From Purpureocillium takamizusanense (Eukaryota; Ascomycota; Sordariomycetes; Hypocreales; Ophiocordycipitaceae), in the NCBI RefSeq assembly GCF_022605165.1, contig NC_063072.1:1550001-1614000 (forward strand): a stretch of DNA of 64,000 bases, given 5' to 3'. Below are positions 43,738 through 53,410 of this stretch, piece after piece. Each line of letters begins with the position of its first letter. Within the stretch, counting starts at the first letter, position 1. The notes below the pieces were generated by a model. The model did not search any database. It saw only the letters and a list, made by a program, of their open reading frames with translations, and was not told the DNA's origin. The translations under genes and the position numbers were made by a program.

Positions 43738-45095
43738 ATGTCAGACTTTGAGGATGAGATGGACGTCGACCCCGCGCCGTCCAAGGACGTGACGTTTTCG
43801 GCCGAGGCGACCAAGGGCAAGCGAAGTGCCGCCAACTTGCCGGTCGAGGCAGAAGACAGCCTGCCATGGTCAGCATCCCATTCCATGCCATCCACAACCC
43901 CCCATGCAGTGGGGTTGCTGTGGTCCTGATGATGCTGATGCTGCTGCCCGTCAACAGGGTTGAAAAGTACCGGCCGGTCTCGCTCGACGACGTCTCGGGC
44001 CACCACGACATCCTCGCCACCATCAACAAGTTCGTCGAGTCGAATCGGCTGCCGCACCTGCTCCTCTACGGCCCGCCCGGGACCGGCAAGACGTCCACGA
44101 TCCTCGCGCTGGCGCGGCGCATCTACGGCGCGTCCAACATGCGGCAGATGGTGCTGGAGCTCAATGCCTCGGACGACCGCGGCATCGACGTGGTGCGCGA
44201 GCAGATCAAGACGTTTGCCAGCACCAAGCAAATCTTCTCCATGGGCGGCGGCGGTGGGGCCAAGGGTAGCGGCGGCGGCGGCAGCTCCATAGCTGGCTTC
44301 AAGCTCATCATCCTGGACGAGGCCGACGCCATGACCAACACGGCGCAGATGGCGTTGCGTCGCATCATGGAAAAGTACACAGTCAACACGCGGTTCTGCA
44401 TCATCGCAAACTACTCGCACAAGCTGAGCCCCGCGCTGCTGAGCCGGTGCACGCGCTTCCGGTTCAGCCCGCTCAAGGAGGGCGACATCCGGGTGCTGGT
44501 GGAGAAGGTGGTGGAGGAGGAGAACGTGCAGATTGGCGCCGAGGCCGTTGACGCGCTCGTCAGGCTCAGCAAGGGAGACATGAGGCGGGCCCTCAACGTC
44601 CTGCAGGCCTGCCACGCCTCAAGTAAGCTTTCACTCGCCTGATGAAGTGGACTCGTTGGGTCTTCCGGAGAGTGGCCGCGGGGCTAACACGTCTGTCAAG
44701 GTACGCCGCTCCGGCCAAAGGGCGCGCCCAAGGTTCCCGAGAGCGAGATCCAGCGCGAGACGATTACGACGGAGACGATATACAACTGCATCGCGGCACC
44801 CCCGCCCGACGCCATCAAGGAGATTGTGACGACGCTGCTCAACACGTCGGACGTGACGAGCTGCCTCAACACGGTCAACGCGCTGAAAGTCACGAGGGGA
44901 CTGGCGCTCGCGGACATCATCACGGCGCTGTCGGAGGAGCTGTCGAAGCTGGAGGTAAGCCCAGAGGTCATGATCTCGTGGCTCGACGGGCTGGCGGACA
45001 TTGAGCACAGGGTGGCGGGCGGTGGCAGCGAGACGGTGCAGACGGGGGCGGTGGTCGGTGTCGTGAGGAGCGGGGTCGAGCTGATGAGCAGGTAG
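43738..45095 (+). CDS. RFC3: replication factor C clamp-loader subunit Rfc3
   Basis: Three exons, 43738-43868, 43958-44622 and 44701-45095, encode 396 aa. Rfc3 (human RFC5) is a subunit of the pentameric clamp loader that places PCNA on DNA and also works in checkpoint loaders. The protein has an acidic N-terminal leader, [12 protein letters not shown], Walker A GPPGTGKT (about 82-89), Walker B DEAD (about 164-167) and the arginine-finger SRC motif (about 206-208). A Gly-rich insert (about 139-152) sits between Walker A and B, at the place where this subunit usually has a short Ser/Thr-rich loop. Joins give LPW-VEKYRP and ACHAS-STPLRPKG. The third acceptor, caag/GTACG, is confirmed by phase. 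It reads in the same direction as the carboxypeptidase. Confidence 0.95.
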
Positions 45096-46195
45096 GCCTC
45101 GACAAAATGGCTGCTGGAGCCGTGGTTTCATGAATATGGTTATGAAATAGAATCTGAGCCTGCTCGCGTCCATGCAGAGTATGGGACGACGACTGGCACT
45201 CAACCACCTTGTGCTCTTTGCCTTTGTTTTACGGGAAAGTTGGGCTCACATGATGAGTGGCACAACTCGTATAAAGCCCGTAAAGCTTCCAAGAAGAAAA
45301 TAACCCCGATGCCAGCAAGTCCCTTGCGGGATCACAGCATCGGCGTGTCGGAGGCTTGGAGCTTGCGAGGGCGGCGAGTGGACTATCGCCTAGCTACCCT
45401 GGACGAAGCACATTTAAACAGCAAGCCGTGGTGCAGTTCCCAGGGGATGCGGCGTGCTGTTGTAAGACCCGAAGATTTTTGCTTCACAGCTCGTGCGATG
45501 GCCAAGGTCATTTGGTGGAGTCGTGTGAAAATATAGACGTTACAGATGGTGAACCCGTACTCGAGTAGCGTAGCAATGAATGAAGCCAGAAACCGATGGT
45601 GAAGCAGCCAAGCGTTGGAGCCCACACCATCTGCAACAGCAGCAGGGTCCCCACCACCTACCTACCCTCCTGCTGGATTGTACCTACGAAGTACAACAGC
45701 AACCGGTAGGTACAGTATATGTAGGCGGGGCGAACAGGGGCCCGTGCCCCGCCCGAGGTCCGGCCCGCCAGATCCGGATCGATCTCACCGGCAGGAAACT
45801 CGTCTCGAGCTCTCGCGACTTGTTTCCCCCCAACTGCACTCACTGGTCGTCAGAGATCTGTGCATGCTCGCAGACGCGACACACAAGCGATTGATTCTCC
45901 TCCATACCAGTTACTACGAACCCTCTCGCTCGACACGGATGGTATCCCGTTCGATACGCGCAGGCGCCTGTTATTACTAGACACTACGAAAGTTACAGCC
46001 CGATCTTGGACCTCGGAGCAACGGCTCTTCTGCGCCCTCCTCCCACGACCACCCAGCCGGCACGCTCGAGACGGACGGACTGACGGACGGTCTTTGCGCC
46101 TGTGCGCTCTTGGCGCATGCTGCTCGTCGCCGCCGGGGGCTTGAGAGGACTGCGCGCGTGCGCCACACCATCACCATCATCATCGCCGCCCGCGT
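45096..46195. other. intergenic region upstream of the WHI2-like gene
   Basis: No ORF with support is present in these 1.1 kb. GGTAGGTAC/TACCTACC motifs cluster at about 45655-45730. The last 150 bases are CA- and CG-rich and probably form the leader of the BTB gene. Confidence 0.55.
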
Positions 46196-48226
46196 ATGAT
46201 ACTGGCACCGACATCCACGATGCATGACAACGCCGGCGACGCCAGGGACTACGCCGACGGCGGCGATGACTCGATGACGCCCGCGGGCGGTAACCTCGAG
46301 CAGACGGAAAAGACCATCGCCAAGATCCCCGACATCCTCCCCCGCGAGCGCGTCTTTCCCATCCAGATTGGCAGCGAGCTGTTTAAGCTCTCTGGAGCCT
46401 CTATATCTTCTGACGGCACGTCTCTCTCTCCCACGCGTCCCCTCGTCAGCATGTCCCTTTTTCGCGGTCCCTCATTTTTCTTCCTCTCTGCTCGTGTCCC
46501 CTCTTTCACACACACACACCAAATGCGTTGTGGAAGGACACATAAAGTGCTAACACGCTACCCCGACCGGACGCAGCCCCGTCGTACTTTTCGCAGTACT
46601 TTCTCTGTCAGATCAAGTCGGCCGAGGAGCGCGGCGAGGACGTGGGCGTCGCGATGCGCACCCTGTACATCGACCGCGACCCTGCCACCTTTGCCGACAT
46701 TGCGCTGCACCTGCAGGGCTACCACGTCACGCCCCGGGACGGCACGCACTTTGTGCGCCTCTTTGCCGACGCGCAGTTCTACAGCCGTATGTGTATATTC
46801 ACCGGGAAAAACCCCCTTGTGTGCTTGCTTTCCCACCCCACCCCGTTCTTTGCGACGACGACGACGACGACGACGACTGACGCCGCCGCCTGCCTGCCTG
46901 CCTGCCTGCTTGCTTGCTTGCTGTTTGTTGCACGTTTGGCTGACAACCGAAACTTGTATGCAAACAGTGCCTCGGCTCATATCCCAGCTTTACGACGAGA
47001 GCATCTTCACCTCCATCGGCCACCGCGAGTTCCAGATCCCGCGCGGGCTGCTGCTCGCCAGCCCCAACAGCCCCAACTACTTCTCCCTCGGCTTCGCCGC
47101 CTTCTTCTCCCACCCGGACAAGGTCTTCCCGGGGCTCGACCGCGAGGGGCTCATACGCCCGCCCGCCATCCTGCCGCCCTCGGTGCCCAACCGCTCCCCC
47201 GACATCTTCGCCGAGCTGCTGCTCCTGCTGCAGGGCTACCCGCTCGAGATTCGCGGCGACACGCACCGCCAGCAGCTCCTCCGCGACGCCCGCTACTTCC
47301 ATTTCAAGGGCCTCGAGCAGCAGCTCATCCCCCACCACATCGGCTACAACCCGCTGCGCCGGCGTGACGAGATTGTCCTGCGCCTCGAGAACGTGCAGAA
47401 GAGCGGCATCGGCGTCGTCAGGGAGAGTAGAAGCAGCAGCAGCAGCAACAGCAGCAGCATCACGGATCCCAGCGACGGCAGTGGCGGTAGCGTTACCACC
47501 ACCACCACCAGCAGCAGCAGCGACTCGGGCGGGCAGACGCCCGCCATCTGGGTCAACTACATGCGGCCCCTGGTCGACAGCACGCCCCGCGAGCTGGTCC
47601 TCGAGATTGGCGGCGACGACACCCGCCTACACGTGCCGGCGCCGGGCAGCAGCGGCGTTGGCGAGCCGTCACCGCGCGCCCAGTTCTTCCGCGACACGCG
47701 CGCGCGCGTCGCCAAGCTCTTCGAGGTGGTCGCCACCAAGCTCAACCTGCCGCCCACGACGCAGCCCCTTGGCCTGCTCATGGGCGCCGGCGGCGCCAGC
47801 TCCCAGCCCGCCACCCCGGGTAACACCCCGCTGAGCGAGGACCTGGTCCGCGTCGCGCTGGAGCCCGAGGCGGCCATCACCCTCGACGGCGAGGTCTACG
47901 ACGCGTACCATCTGGCAAGTAGCAGCAGCGGCGGCGGCGGTGGTCAAGCCAGCAACGGCAGCGGCGGCGCCGAGGCCCACCCGCGCAAGCGCCGGCGCCG
48001 CACCGACGACGACGACGACGGCGGCGAAGACGGCAACAACGACGAGGCTGAGACGTGGACCGTCAGGACGGGCCAGTGGCGGCTGCGCGTCCAGCCGGCG
48101 GCGACGCAGGGTGGCGGCAACAATGGCGCCGGGGGGAGGCTCGAGTGCGTGCTCGTCGCCGTCAAGCTCGACGCCGTGAGCTCCGAGCGCGCGCGCAACG
48201 CCACGAGGGGCTTCCTCGGCAGTTGA
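46196..48226 (+). CDS. WHI2: WHI2-like BTB/POZ domain protein
   Basis: Three exons, 46196-46415, 46577-46786 and 46968-48226, encode 562 aa. The BTB/T1-like part reads FPIQIGSELFKLSGASISSDAPSYFSQYF, then LYIDRDPATFADIALHLQGYHV, close in type to yeast Whi2. Whi2 works in the general stress response and in damping TORC1/Ras signalling. Exon 1 ends GAC-G and exon 2 starts CC-CCG; only a GC donor (g/gcacgt) keeps this phase, so the first intron appears to be GC-AG. The C-terminal half has Ser, Thr and Gly runs, a basic RKRRRR stretch and an acidic Asp run, probably a nuclear signal and disordered linker. A second ATG 24 bases downstream (MHDNAGD) could be the true start. Both introns (161 and 181 nt) are long for this window and carry simple repeats. 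Confidence 0.88.
   Translation: MILAPTSTMHDNAGDARDYADGGDDSMTPAGGNLEQTEKTIAKIPDILPRERVFPIQIGSELFKLSGASISSDGTSLSPTRPLVSMSLFRGPSFFFLSARVPSFTHTHQMRCGRTHKVLTRYPDRTQPRRTFRSTFSVRSSRPRSAARTWASRCAPCTSTATLPPLPTLRCTCRATTSRPGTARTLCASLPTRSSTAVCVYSPGKTPLCACFPTPPRSLRRRRRRRRLTPPPACLPACLLACCLLHVWLTTETCMQTVPRLISQLYDESIFTSIGHREFQIPRGLLLASPNSPNYFSLGFAAFFSHPDKVFPGLDREGLIRPPAILPPSVPNRSPDIFAELLLLLQGYPLEIRGDTHRQQLLRDARYFHFKGLEQQLIPHHIGYNPLRRRDEIVLRLENVQKSGIGVVRESRSSSSSNSSSITDPSDGSGGSVTTTTTSSSSDSGGQTPAIWVNYMRPLVDSTPRELVLEIGGDDTRLHVPAPGSSGVGEPSPRAQFFRDTRARVAKLFEVVATKLNLPPTTQPLGLLMGAGGASSQPATPGNTPLSEDLVRVALEPEAAITLDGEVYDAYHLASSSSGGGGGQASNGSGGAEAHPRKRRRRTDDDDDGGEDGNNDEAETWTVRTGQWRLRVQPAATQGGGNNGAGGRLECVLVAVKLDAVSSERARNATRGFLGS
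46853..46922 (+). repeat. (GAC)n and (TGCC/TGCT)n microsatellites in a WHI2-like intron
   Basis: Intron 2 contains about eight GAC units (46853-46878), then a TGCC run turning into TGCT units (46890-46922). The read-through frame here codes Cys/Leu/Ala repeats, which is not protein-like and supports splicing. Confidence 0.85.
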
Positions 48227-48884
48227 TGGATGACATCGCCTCACCTGTCCGTCCCCCATCACATCCCATCCCATCCCCCGCGCCTCCCCTCCTGGACGCT
48301 GGCACATACAGTTTTTGGATAGCATTTTGATTTAGAGCTTGGGCGGGGAGAACGGGTGTTTTACTCTGGAGTTTCGTTTGGAAGCGAGCGAGCGCACGGC
48401 GCTTGGCATCGTGGGCATGAATTTTGTACAGTATTATGTGCAATAGTAGATAGGCAGGTGGATGTGGATGACGTGTGTATGGCTTGCTATGCCTTTGGTA
48501 GAGGAGAAGGAAGAAAGAAGAAAACAAAACACAGAGACTCCATCCATGTCTGGCTCGGCCATGCGTGCTAGGTACCAGCTGGGATCAATAACCAGCCCTG
48601 CCTTCTGCCCGCTCCCCGTCGCTTCGCTGCGCCGTACATGCTCCCGGGCCGTGAGACGAAACAAAAAAGGACAGAAGAACCCCATGAAGAGAGAAATCAA
48701 AGAGACAACCAAGACCCAACGCCCCCTTCGCCAAGCGCTTCAATGAAAAATGGCGCACGCCCCAAGACGAACCCCCAACGTGCAGAAAGTGGTGTATGTG
48801 TGTGTGGTTCCGCAAAACTGTCTCCCCTTTTGCACCTCTCCTCGACCGAATGCCAAACAGAGGAGCACCCGCGCTGCTACCCTT
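48227..48884. other. convergent intergenic region, no gene seen
   Basis: The 3' ends of the WHI2-like gene and the coiled-coil gene face each other here. No frame resembles a product. Confidence 0.6.
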
Positions 48885-50834
48885 TCAGGATCGCACGCGG
48901 CCGGCGGTCTTACCGGTCGGCGCGCTGACGTCCCTCCTGTCCGTCCCCTTGGATGCCTTGCGCGGGCCCGTCGCCGCGGCCTGGGCGGCGCTCCTCACGC
49001 GGCCCCTGCGCTCGCGGATCTTCGCGAGCGCCTCCTCCCTCGTCATGGTGGGCGTGAGCGCCGGGTTCGTGTGGTCGAAGCTGGCGTTGCTGACGCCCGA
49101 CGGGGTGCGCAGCCTCTCCGAGAAGGACGACGTGGAGCTGGCGTTGTCGTCGCGGACGGGCACCTGCGTCGTCGTCACGGTGTATATGGTCGCCGACGTG
49201 TGCGGCCTAGGCTCTGGGGATTCCCTTTGTGAGATGTGGTGGTCTAGCGGTGCTGTCGCGGCGGGCTCGTCCTCCTCCTCCTCGACGACGGGCACGTTGC
49301 GGATGCTGGGGAGCGAGTCGCTGTGGCTGACGTCGCCGCCGCTATGCGGGGCGTTGAGAAGCGACTGGAGTGACGTCCGGTCGTGCGACAAGAGGGCAAA
49401 GGTTGGAGGGTCGACAGAGGGAGTTCTTGCGTACATGCGGGGGTTGGTCTCGACGTCCATCGGGTCGAGAGTTTGGGCGTCGAGCTCTCGTGGCGCGGGC
49501 TCCTCCTCCCGGGCCACACTCTCCGCCTCCATGGCCTCGGCCACTTGCTCCGAGACGGTGCGGAAGATGCCTTCTCGAGGGCAAAAAATGGTGCTCCGCC
49601 GCGGCTCCTTCTTGGACTTGACAGGGCGTGGCTCGGGCTCAGGCTCCTCGATGCGTGGAGGCGGGCTCGGCACGGCCTGCGGCGAGGGACGGCTACAATC
49701 CTCGGGGGCGTGCTCGTGAGGCTCTGGGCTCTCAACGGACTCTCGGCGCCGCTTCTGTGGCGGGCTCGAGCTCGAGGGCCTCTTCTTGGCCTTGGAGCAC
49801 GGGCAGCAATGCATCTGACATTCTGCTTGCAGGAAATCCACCATCTCCTGGGCGCGATCCGCTCGCTGCCGCTCCCACAGCACTTGCGTCGTCAGCTCCT
49901 CGATTTCCATCTCGCTGGCGGCCGACGACACAATGTCCATGGTGGACAGCGACACGCGCGGCTCCTTGCCGGCCGTGTACTTGATCGTCGTCTTCTTCGG
50001 CGAGGCGAACTCGTCGGTCGGGTCCTCGGTCTTGGGAAGAGGGAGCCGGCCCTCGGCGGCGATGCGCGCCACTTCCTCGTTCTTCGCAGCCGTCTTGAAT
50101 GCGTCGCGTTCCTGCTCGACCAGCTTGATGCGTTCGAGGGCCTGCTCCAGCTGCTCCTGCACGCCGACGATTTGGTAGCGGGCGGTGAACGCCTCTTGTT
50201 CCCGGGTGCGGCTGCGCTCCTTTTCTCGCTCCAGATTCTCCTCTAGTATCTTGACGGCGCTCCTCGCCGACTTGAGGTCTTCTTGTATCTTTACAACGTT
50301 GGACTGAGTCTTGAAGTTTTCCTTTCTCGCGCGGCGAATTTCCTTTTCCCATAGGGCCTGGGTGTGTGCATGCGTCTCCTTGGCGCGTCCGTAGTTCTCC
50401 TGGTAGCGGTGTCAGCGTCCTTTCCCCCGCGTTCCCGGCATGCGCGCGACATGTGCGCGGAGTCCGCTGTGACCTACCATGACCGTTTCGAGCCGTTCGC
50501 CCACTCGCCTCTCGCGCTCCTTGCCCTCCTGAAGCGCCTTTTGCAGCAGCCTCATCTCTTCCTTGAGGCGCCGAATCTCCGCCTCGGCCTCCTCGCGTCC
50601 GACCATGGCCCGCTTGAGCGCCGCGTCGGCGGTCCGGCGCTCGAGCTGCTTCGACTGCATGGCCACGCTGAGATTGTTGAACTGGCTAATCTTGTCGTGC
50701 ACAGAGCTGTCACGCCCCTCGTTGCGCAGCGCCGACATGACGGACTCTCGTCGCTGGTTGACGCGGTCGGGCGTAGCCGCCTGCAACGGCCCTCCCCCGG
50801 CCGGGCTCCCCGGCAGGCTTGAGCTCACGTCCAT
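48885..50834 (-). CDS. coiled-coil protein of unknown function
   Basis: Two exons, 50834-50478 and 50399-48885, encode 623 aa. I do not recognise a named family. Residues about 45-230 are heptad-rich and charged (KRAMVGREEAEAEIRRLKEE, ALERIKLVEQERDAF), a long coiled coil broken by one intron. A second helical stretch ends in QAECQMHCCPCSKAKKR, with four Cys close together. The rest is disordered and rich in Ser/Pro/Glu with several SP/TP sites, a likely target of Cdk-type kinases. It ends in a basic tail with MTREEALAKIRERRGR. The layout suggests a cytoskeletal or spindle-pole scaffold, which is inference only. A gtaagacc near 48909 could be a last donor; the plain reading runs to the stop at 48885. 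The first ATG of the frame gives MDVSSSLPGSP. Confidence 0.85.
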
Positions 50835-51354
50835 TTGGCAAATCGGTGGTGTCCTTGGGCCGATATCGATGATGTTGCGCTCCGTCGCGCCTCCCGCCTC
50901 CGTCGTCTAGCCGTTTTGTGTGTGTGTGCGAGGTGTCTTGTTCGGGAGCTCGTGTGGTGATGTTGGTCGGAATTGCGAGGTATAGTGTCAATTCGGGCCT
51001 GAACCCTGTGCTGTTTACGGGCGGAGGCGCCAAGGTGGGATAGTCAACGGACGCAGTTGCCGTGGTGACGCGACGTCATGTGACGGGGTCCGGCCGGGCT
51101 GGCGCTGATTGGAGACGGCTGTGGCGGGTGCACACACCCCAGGGTGGCACGGCACTGTCAATTGCTCGCCCACGATTCGCTGGAAGCAACGATTGCTGGC
51201 GAGTTGTGGGGCAGATGGGGTGCAAAGCGATGACAGCACAAGACGGAGCTTTGGTCCCTTGTGAGACTCGAACACCCGCAATCCCATCCTGCCACGATTG
51301 ACTTGCTCTGCAACGGTTTCATGAGCATCCGCTGAGGGGGCTATTTGGCACATC
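50835..51354. promoter_or_regulatory. shared promoter region of the coiled-coil gene (-) and MAPR gene (+)
   Basis: Both genes start outward from this 520-base interval. A gacgtcatgtgac stretch is present at about 51070. On the minus strand, 51252-51285 resembles the 3' part of a tRNA, but the fold fails. No ORF is supported. Confidence 0.6.
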
Positions 51355-52205
51355 ATGGCCGACTCAGAGCTACGGCAACGGAAGCCGCAAGGCGATGACG
51401 ACAAACCCAAGAAGAAGAAATCCAGCAAGTCGAAGCGAAAGACCGACGATGGCGACGACTACACCCCTTGGCTCGACATCCTCCGCGTCCTGAGCTTCCT
51501 CTTTGTGGCCTCGTGCGGTCTCAGCTATGCCATCAGCGGCGGGGAGAGCTGGTTTTGGGGCATGCAGAACAAGCCTAGCTACCTCAGCGCGAGGTGGTGG
51601 AAGGCCCAATTGGTACGGACTCTGGGTGAATGCGTTGTGCTGCTTGGATACCCCCGATGGCGGCGTGTCTTGGTAGCTAGCTGACAGCCTTTTTTTTTCC
51701 TATTCTACAGAGCGGCCCCGTCCACCTGACGCCCGAGCAGCTGGCCCAGTACGACGGCAGCGACTCCGAGAAGCCGCTGTACCTGGCCATCAACGGCACC
51801 ATCTACGACGTGTCCAACGGGTGGCGCATGTACGGGCCCGGCGGCTCCTACAGCGTCTTCGCGGGCTGCGACGCGGCGCGCGCGTACGTGACGGGCTGCT
51901 TCGCCGAGGACCGCACGCCCGACCTGCGCGGCGTTGAGGACATGTTCCTGCCGCTCGACGACGCGGAGACGGACGCGCACTGGACGGCGGCCGAGCTCGA
52001 GGAGCTGCGGGCGCGGGAGCTCGAGGCGGCGCGGGAGAGGGTGCAGAGCGCGCTCAAGCACTGGGTCGACTTCTTCGCCAACAGCAAGAAGTACCACAGG
52101 GTCGGGTACGTCAAGAGGGACAAGGACTGGCTGGACAAGACGCCCAAGAGGGAGCTCTGCGCGGGGGCCCAGCGCGGGAGGAGGAAGAGAATCATCACCA
52201 CCTAG
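51355..52205 (+). CDS. cytochrome b5-like heme/steroid-binding (MAPR) membrane protein
   Basis: Two exons, 51355-51612 and 51711-52205, encode 250 aa; the intron is 98 nt with a gctgac branch point and long T-tract. The protein has a Lys-rich cytosolic N-terminus (about 1-35), one transmembrane segment (about 40-60), then a cytochrome b5-like domain (about 90-180) with LTPEQLAQYDGSD, YLAINGTIYDVS and YGPGGSYSVFAGCDAARAY, the MAPR signature seen in Dap1, PGRMC and neuferricin. Such proteins bind heme and support cytochrome P450 function. The C-terminal part (about 200-250) is helical and basic. Which MAPR subgroup it belongs to cannot be set by eye; the leader and tail make it longer than Dap1. 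Confidence 0.93.
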
Positions 52206-52626
52206 GCCGGCCGGCGAGGGGGGGTGGTTCTCTTGCGTGTACAAGTAGCAGATGGGAGACTTGTTGGTCTAGAGGCATAGATGGTCCATTCTTAATTGTA
52301 AATTGACAAGGCCATTGCTGACTTGATTTTCTTAGTCGCAGATGTGGCTAGGTGAAAGCAAGAGGGTTACCCAGGTTGACTGAAGGTATCCCATTCGCAA
52401 CTGGACGTGGACTAGGCCTGTTTACACTGCAACGCCCCTCATCCGGTCTCCTTTGTCCCAATGAGTTTCCATGATACCGCCCCTGGGCAGCGTGAACCTT
52501 GAAATGTACTTTGAAAGATATTATGCAACACTGCCGCTCTCCCCCCCCCCCCCCCTCCCCCCCCTTCCTGCAGCCCACCACAACACCCACACACACAAAC
52601 CCATGCCCCAATTTGCACAAAGAATT
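52206..52626. other. convergent intergenic region with a long C tract
   Basis: No gene is present. A nearly pure C run at 52540-52564, interrupted by one T, precedes the 3' end of the cupredoxin gene. Confidence 0.65.
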
Positions 52627-53410
52627 CTACAGAAGCATAAAGGCAGCGCCGATGAGCAGCAGAGCCGTCGAGGGATGGAAGCTGGGGAGAGCGGCAGCGC
52701 TGATGGGCGCCGACGTCACCGGGCTCTGGGTCCCGCTGGGCGAGCCGCCGACGCCGCCAGGGCTGGTTCTGCTGCCGCCACCGTTGTTGCCGTTGCCACC
52801 ACCGTTGCCGCCGCCGTTGCCGCCGCTGCCGCCGCCGGGAATCTCAATGTTGCCCTTCTCGGCGGTGGTGGCAATCTTCTTGTAGTTGTCGAGGGAGCGG
52901 GAGGCGTTGGCCTGGATGTTCTCGTTGATGACCATGACCATGCCCTCCTGGCAGTGCAGGCCCTGGCTGCAGAAGAGCCAGATGGGCTTGGTGTCGTTGA
53001 CCATCATGGTGAAGACGGGGATCTGGCCCTTGGCGGCGCTGGCGGCGGCGGGCATAAAGGACGACCAGACGCCGACGGCGCTCGAGTTGCTCGTCGATAG
53101 GGGCACGCAGGGGCGGTCAAAGTTGGACTGCGTTACGGTGTGGTTGCCGGCGTGGAACTGGAACTGCACCATGTCGCCCGCCTTGGCGGTGAGCTTCTCC
53201 GGGTAGAACTTGATGCCCGTCTGGTTGTTCATGGGGTTCTTGCCCACGGCGACGACGTGGACATTGACGGCTGTTTGTTTTTGAGATGCATGTCAGCCGA
53301 CATGTTCGGGGGCTTGTCCAATGGTATTGAATTCGGGGGAAAGGGTGATGGGCTTGCTTACCTTGGGCAACGCTCAACAGAGCGGCCACAACGAGAGACG
53401 TGAAATGCAT
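52627..53410 (-). CDS. cupredoxin-like GPI-anchored surface protein
   Basis: Two exons, 53410-53362 and 53270-52627, encode 230 aa; the intron is 91 nt. The signal peptide is short (MHFTSLVVAALLSVAQA). One plastocyanin-like domain follows (about 18-135), with a full set of likely type-1 copper ligands: His60 in GNHTVTQ, Cys117, His122 and Met127 in C-x4-H-x4-M, the spacing of phytocyanin-type sites. Then comes a Gly/Asn repeat region (about 150-180), a Ser/Pro/Thr stretch and a hydrophobic end without charged tail, fitting GPI anchoring. Fungal proteins of this kind are abundant at the surface and often of unknown job; electron transfer or copper binding is inferred. The intron falls right at the signal peptide end. 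Confidence 0.93.

Noticed and set aside
51252..51285. tRNA-like 3' half on the minus strand (GTGTTCGAGTCTCAC ... GGGACCA)
   Set aside because: The T-stem mismatches at two of five positions, and no matching 5' acceptor or A box lies upstream on that strand.
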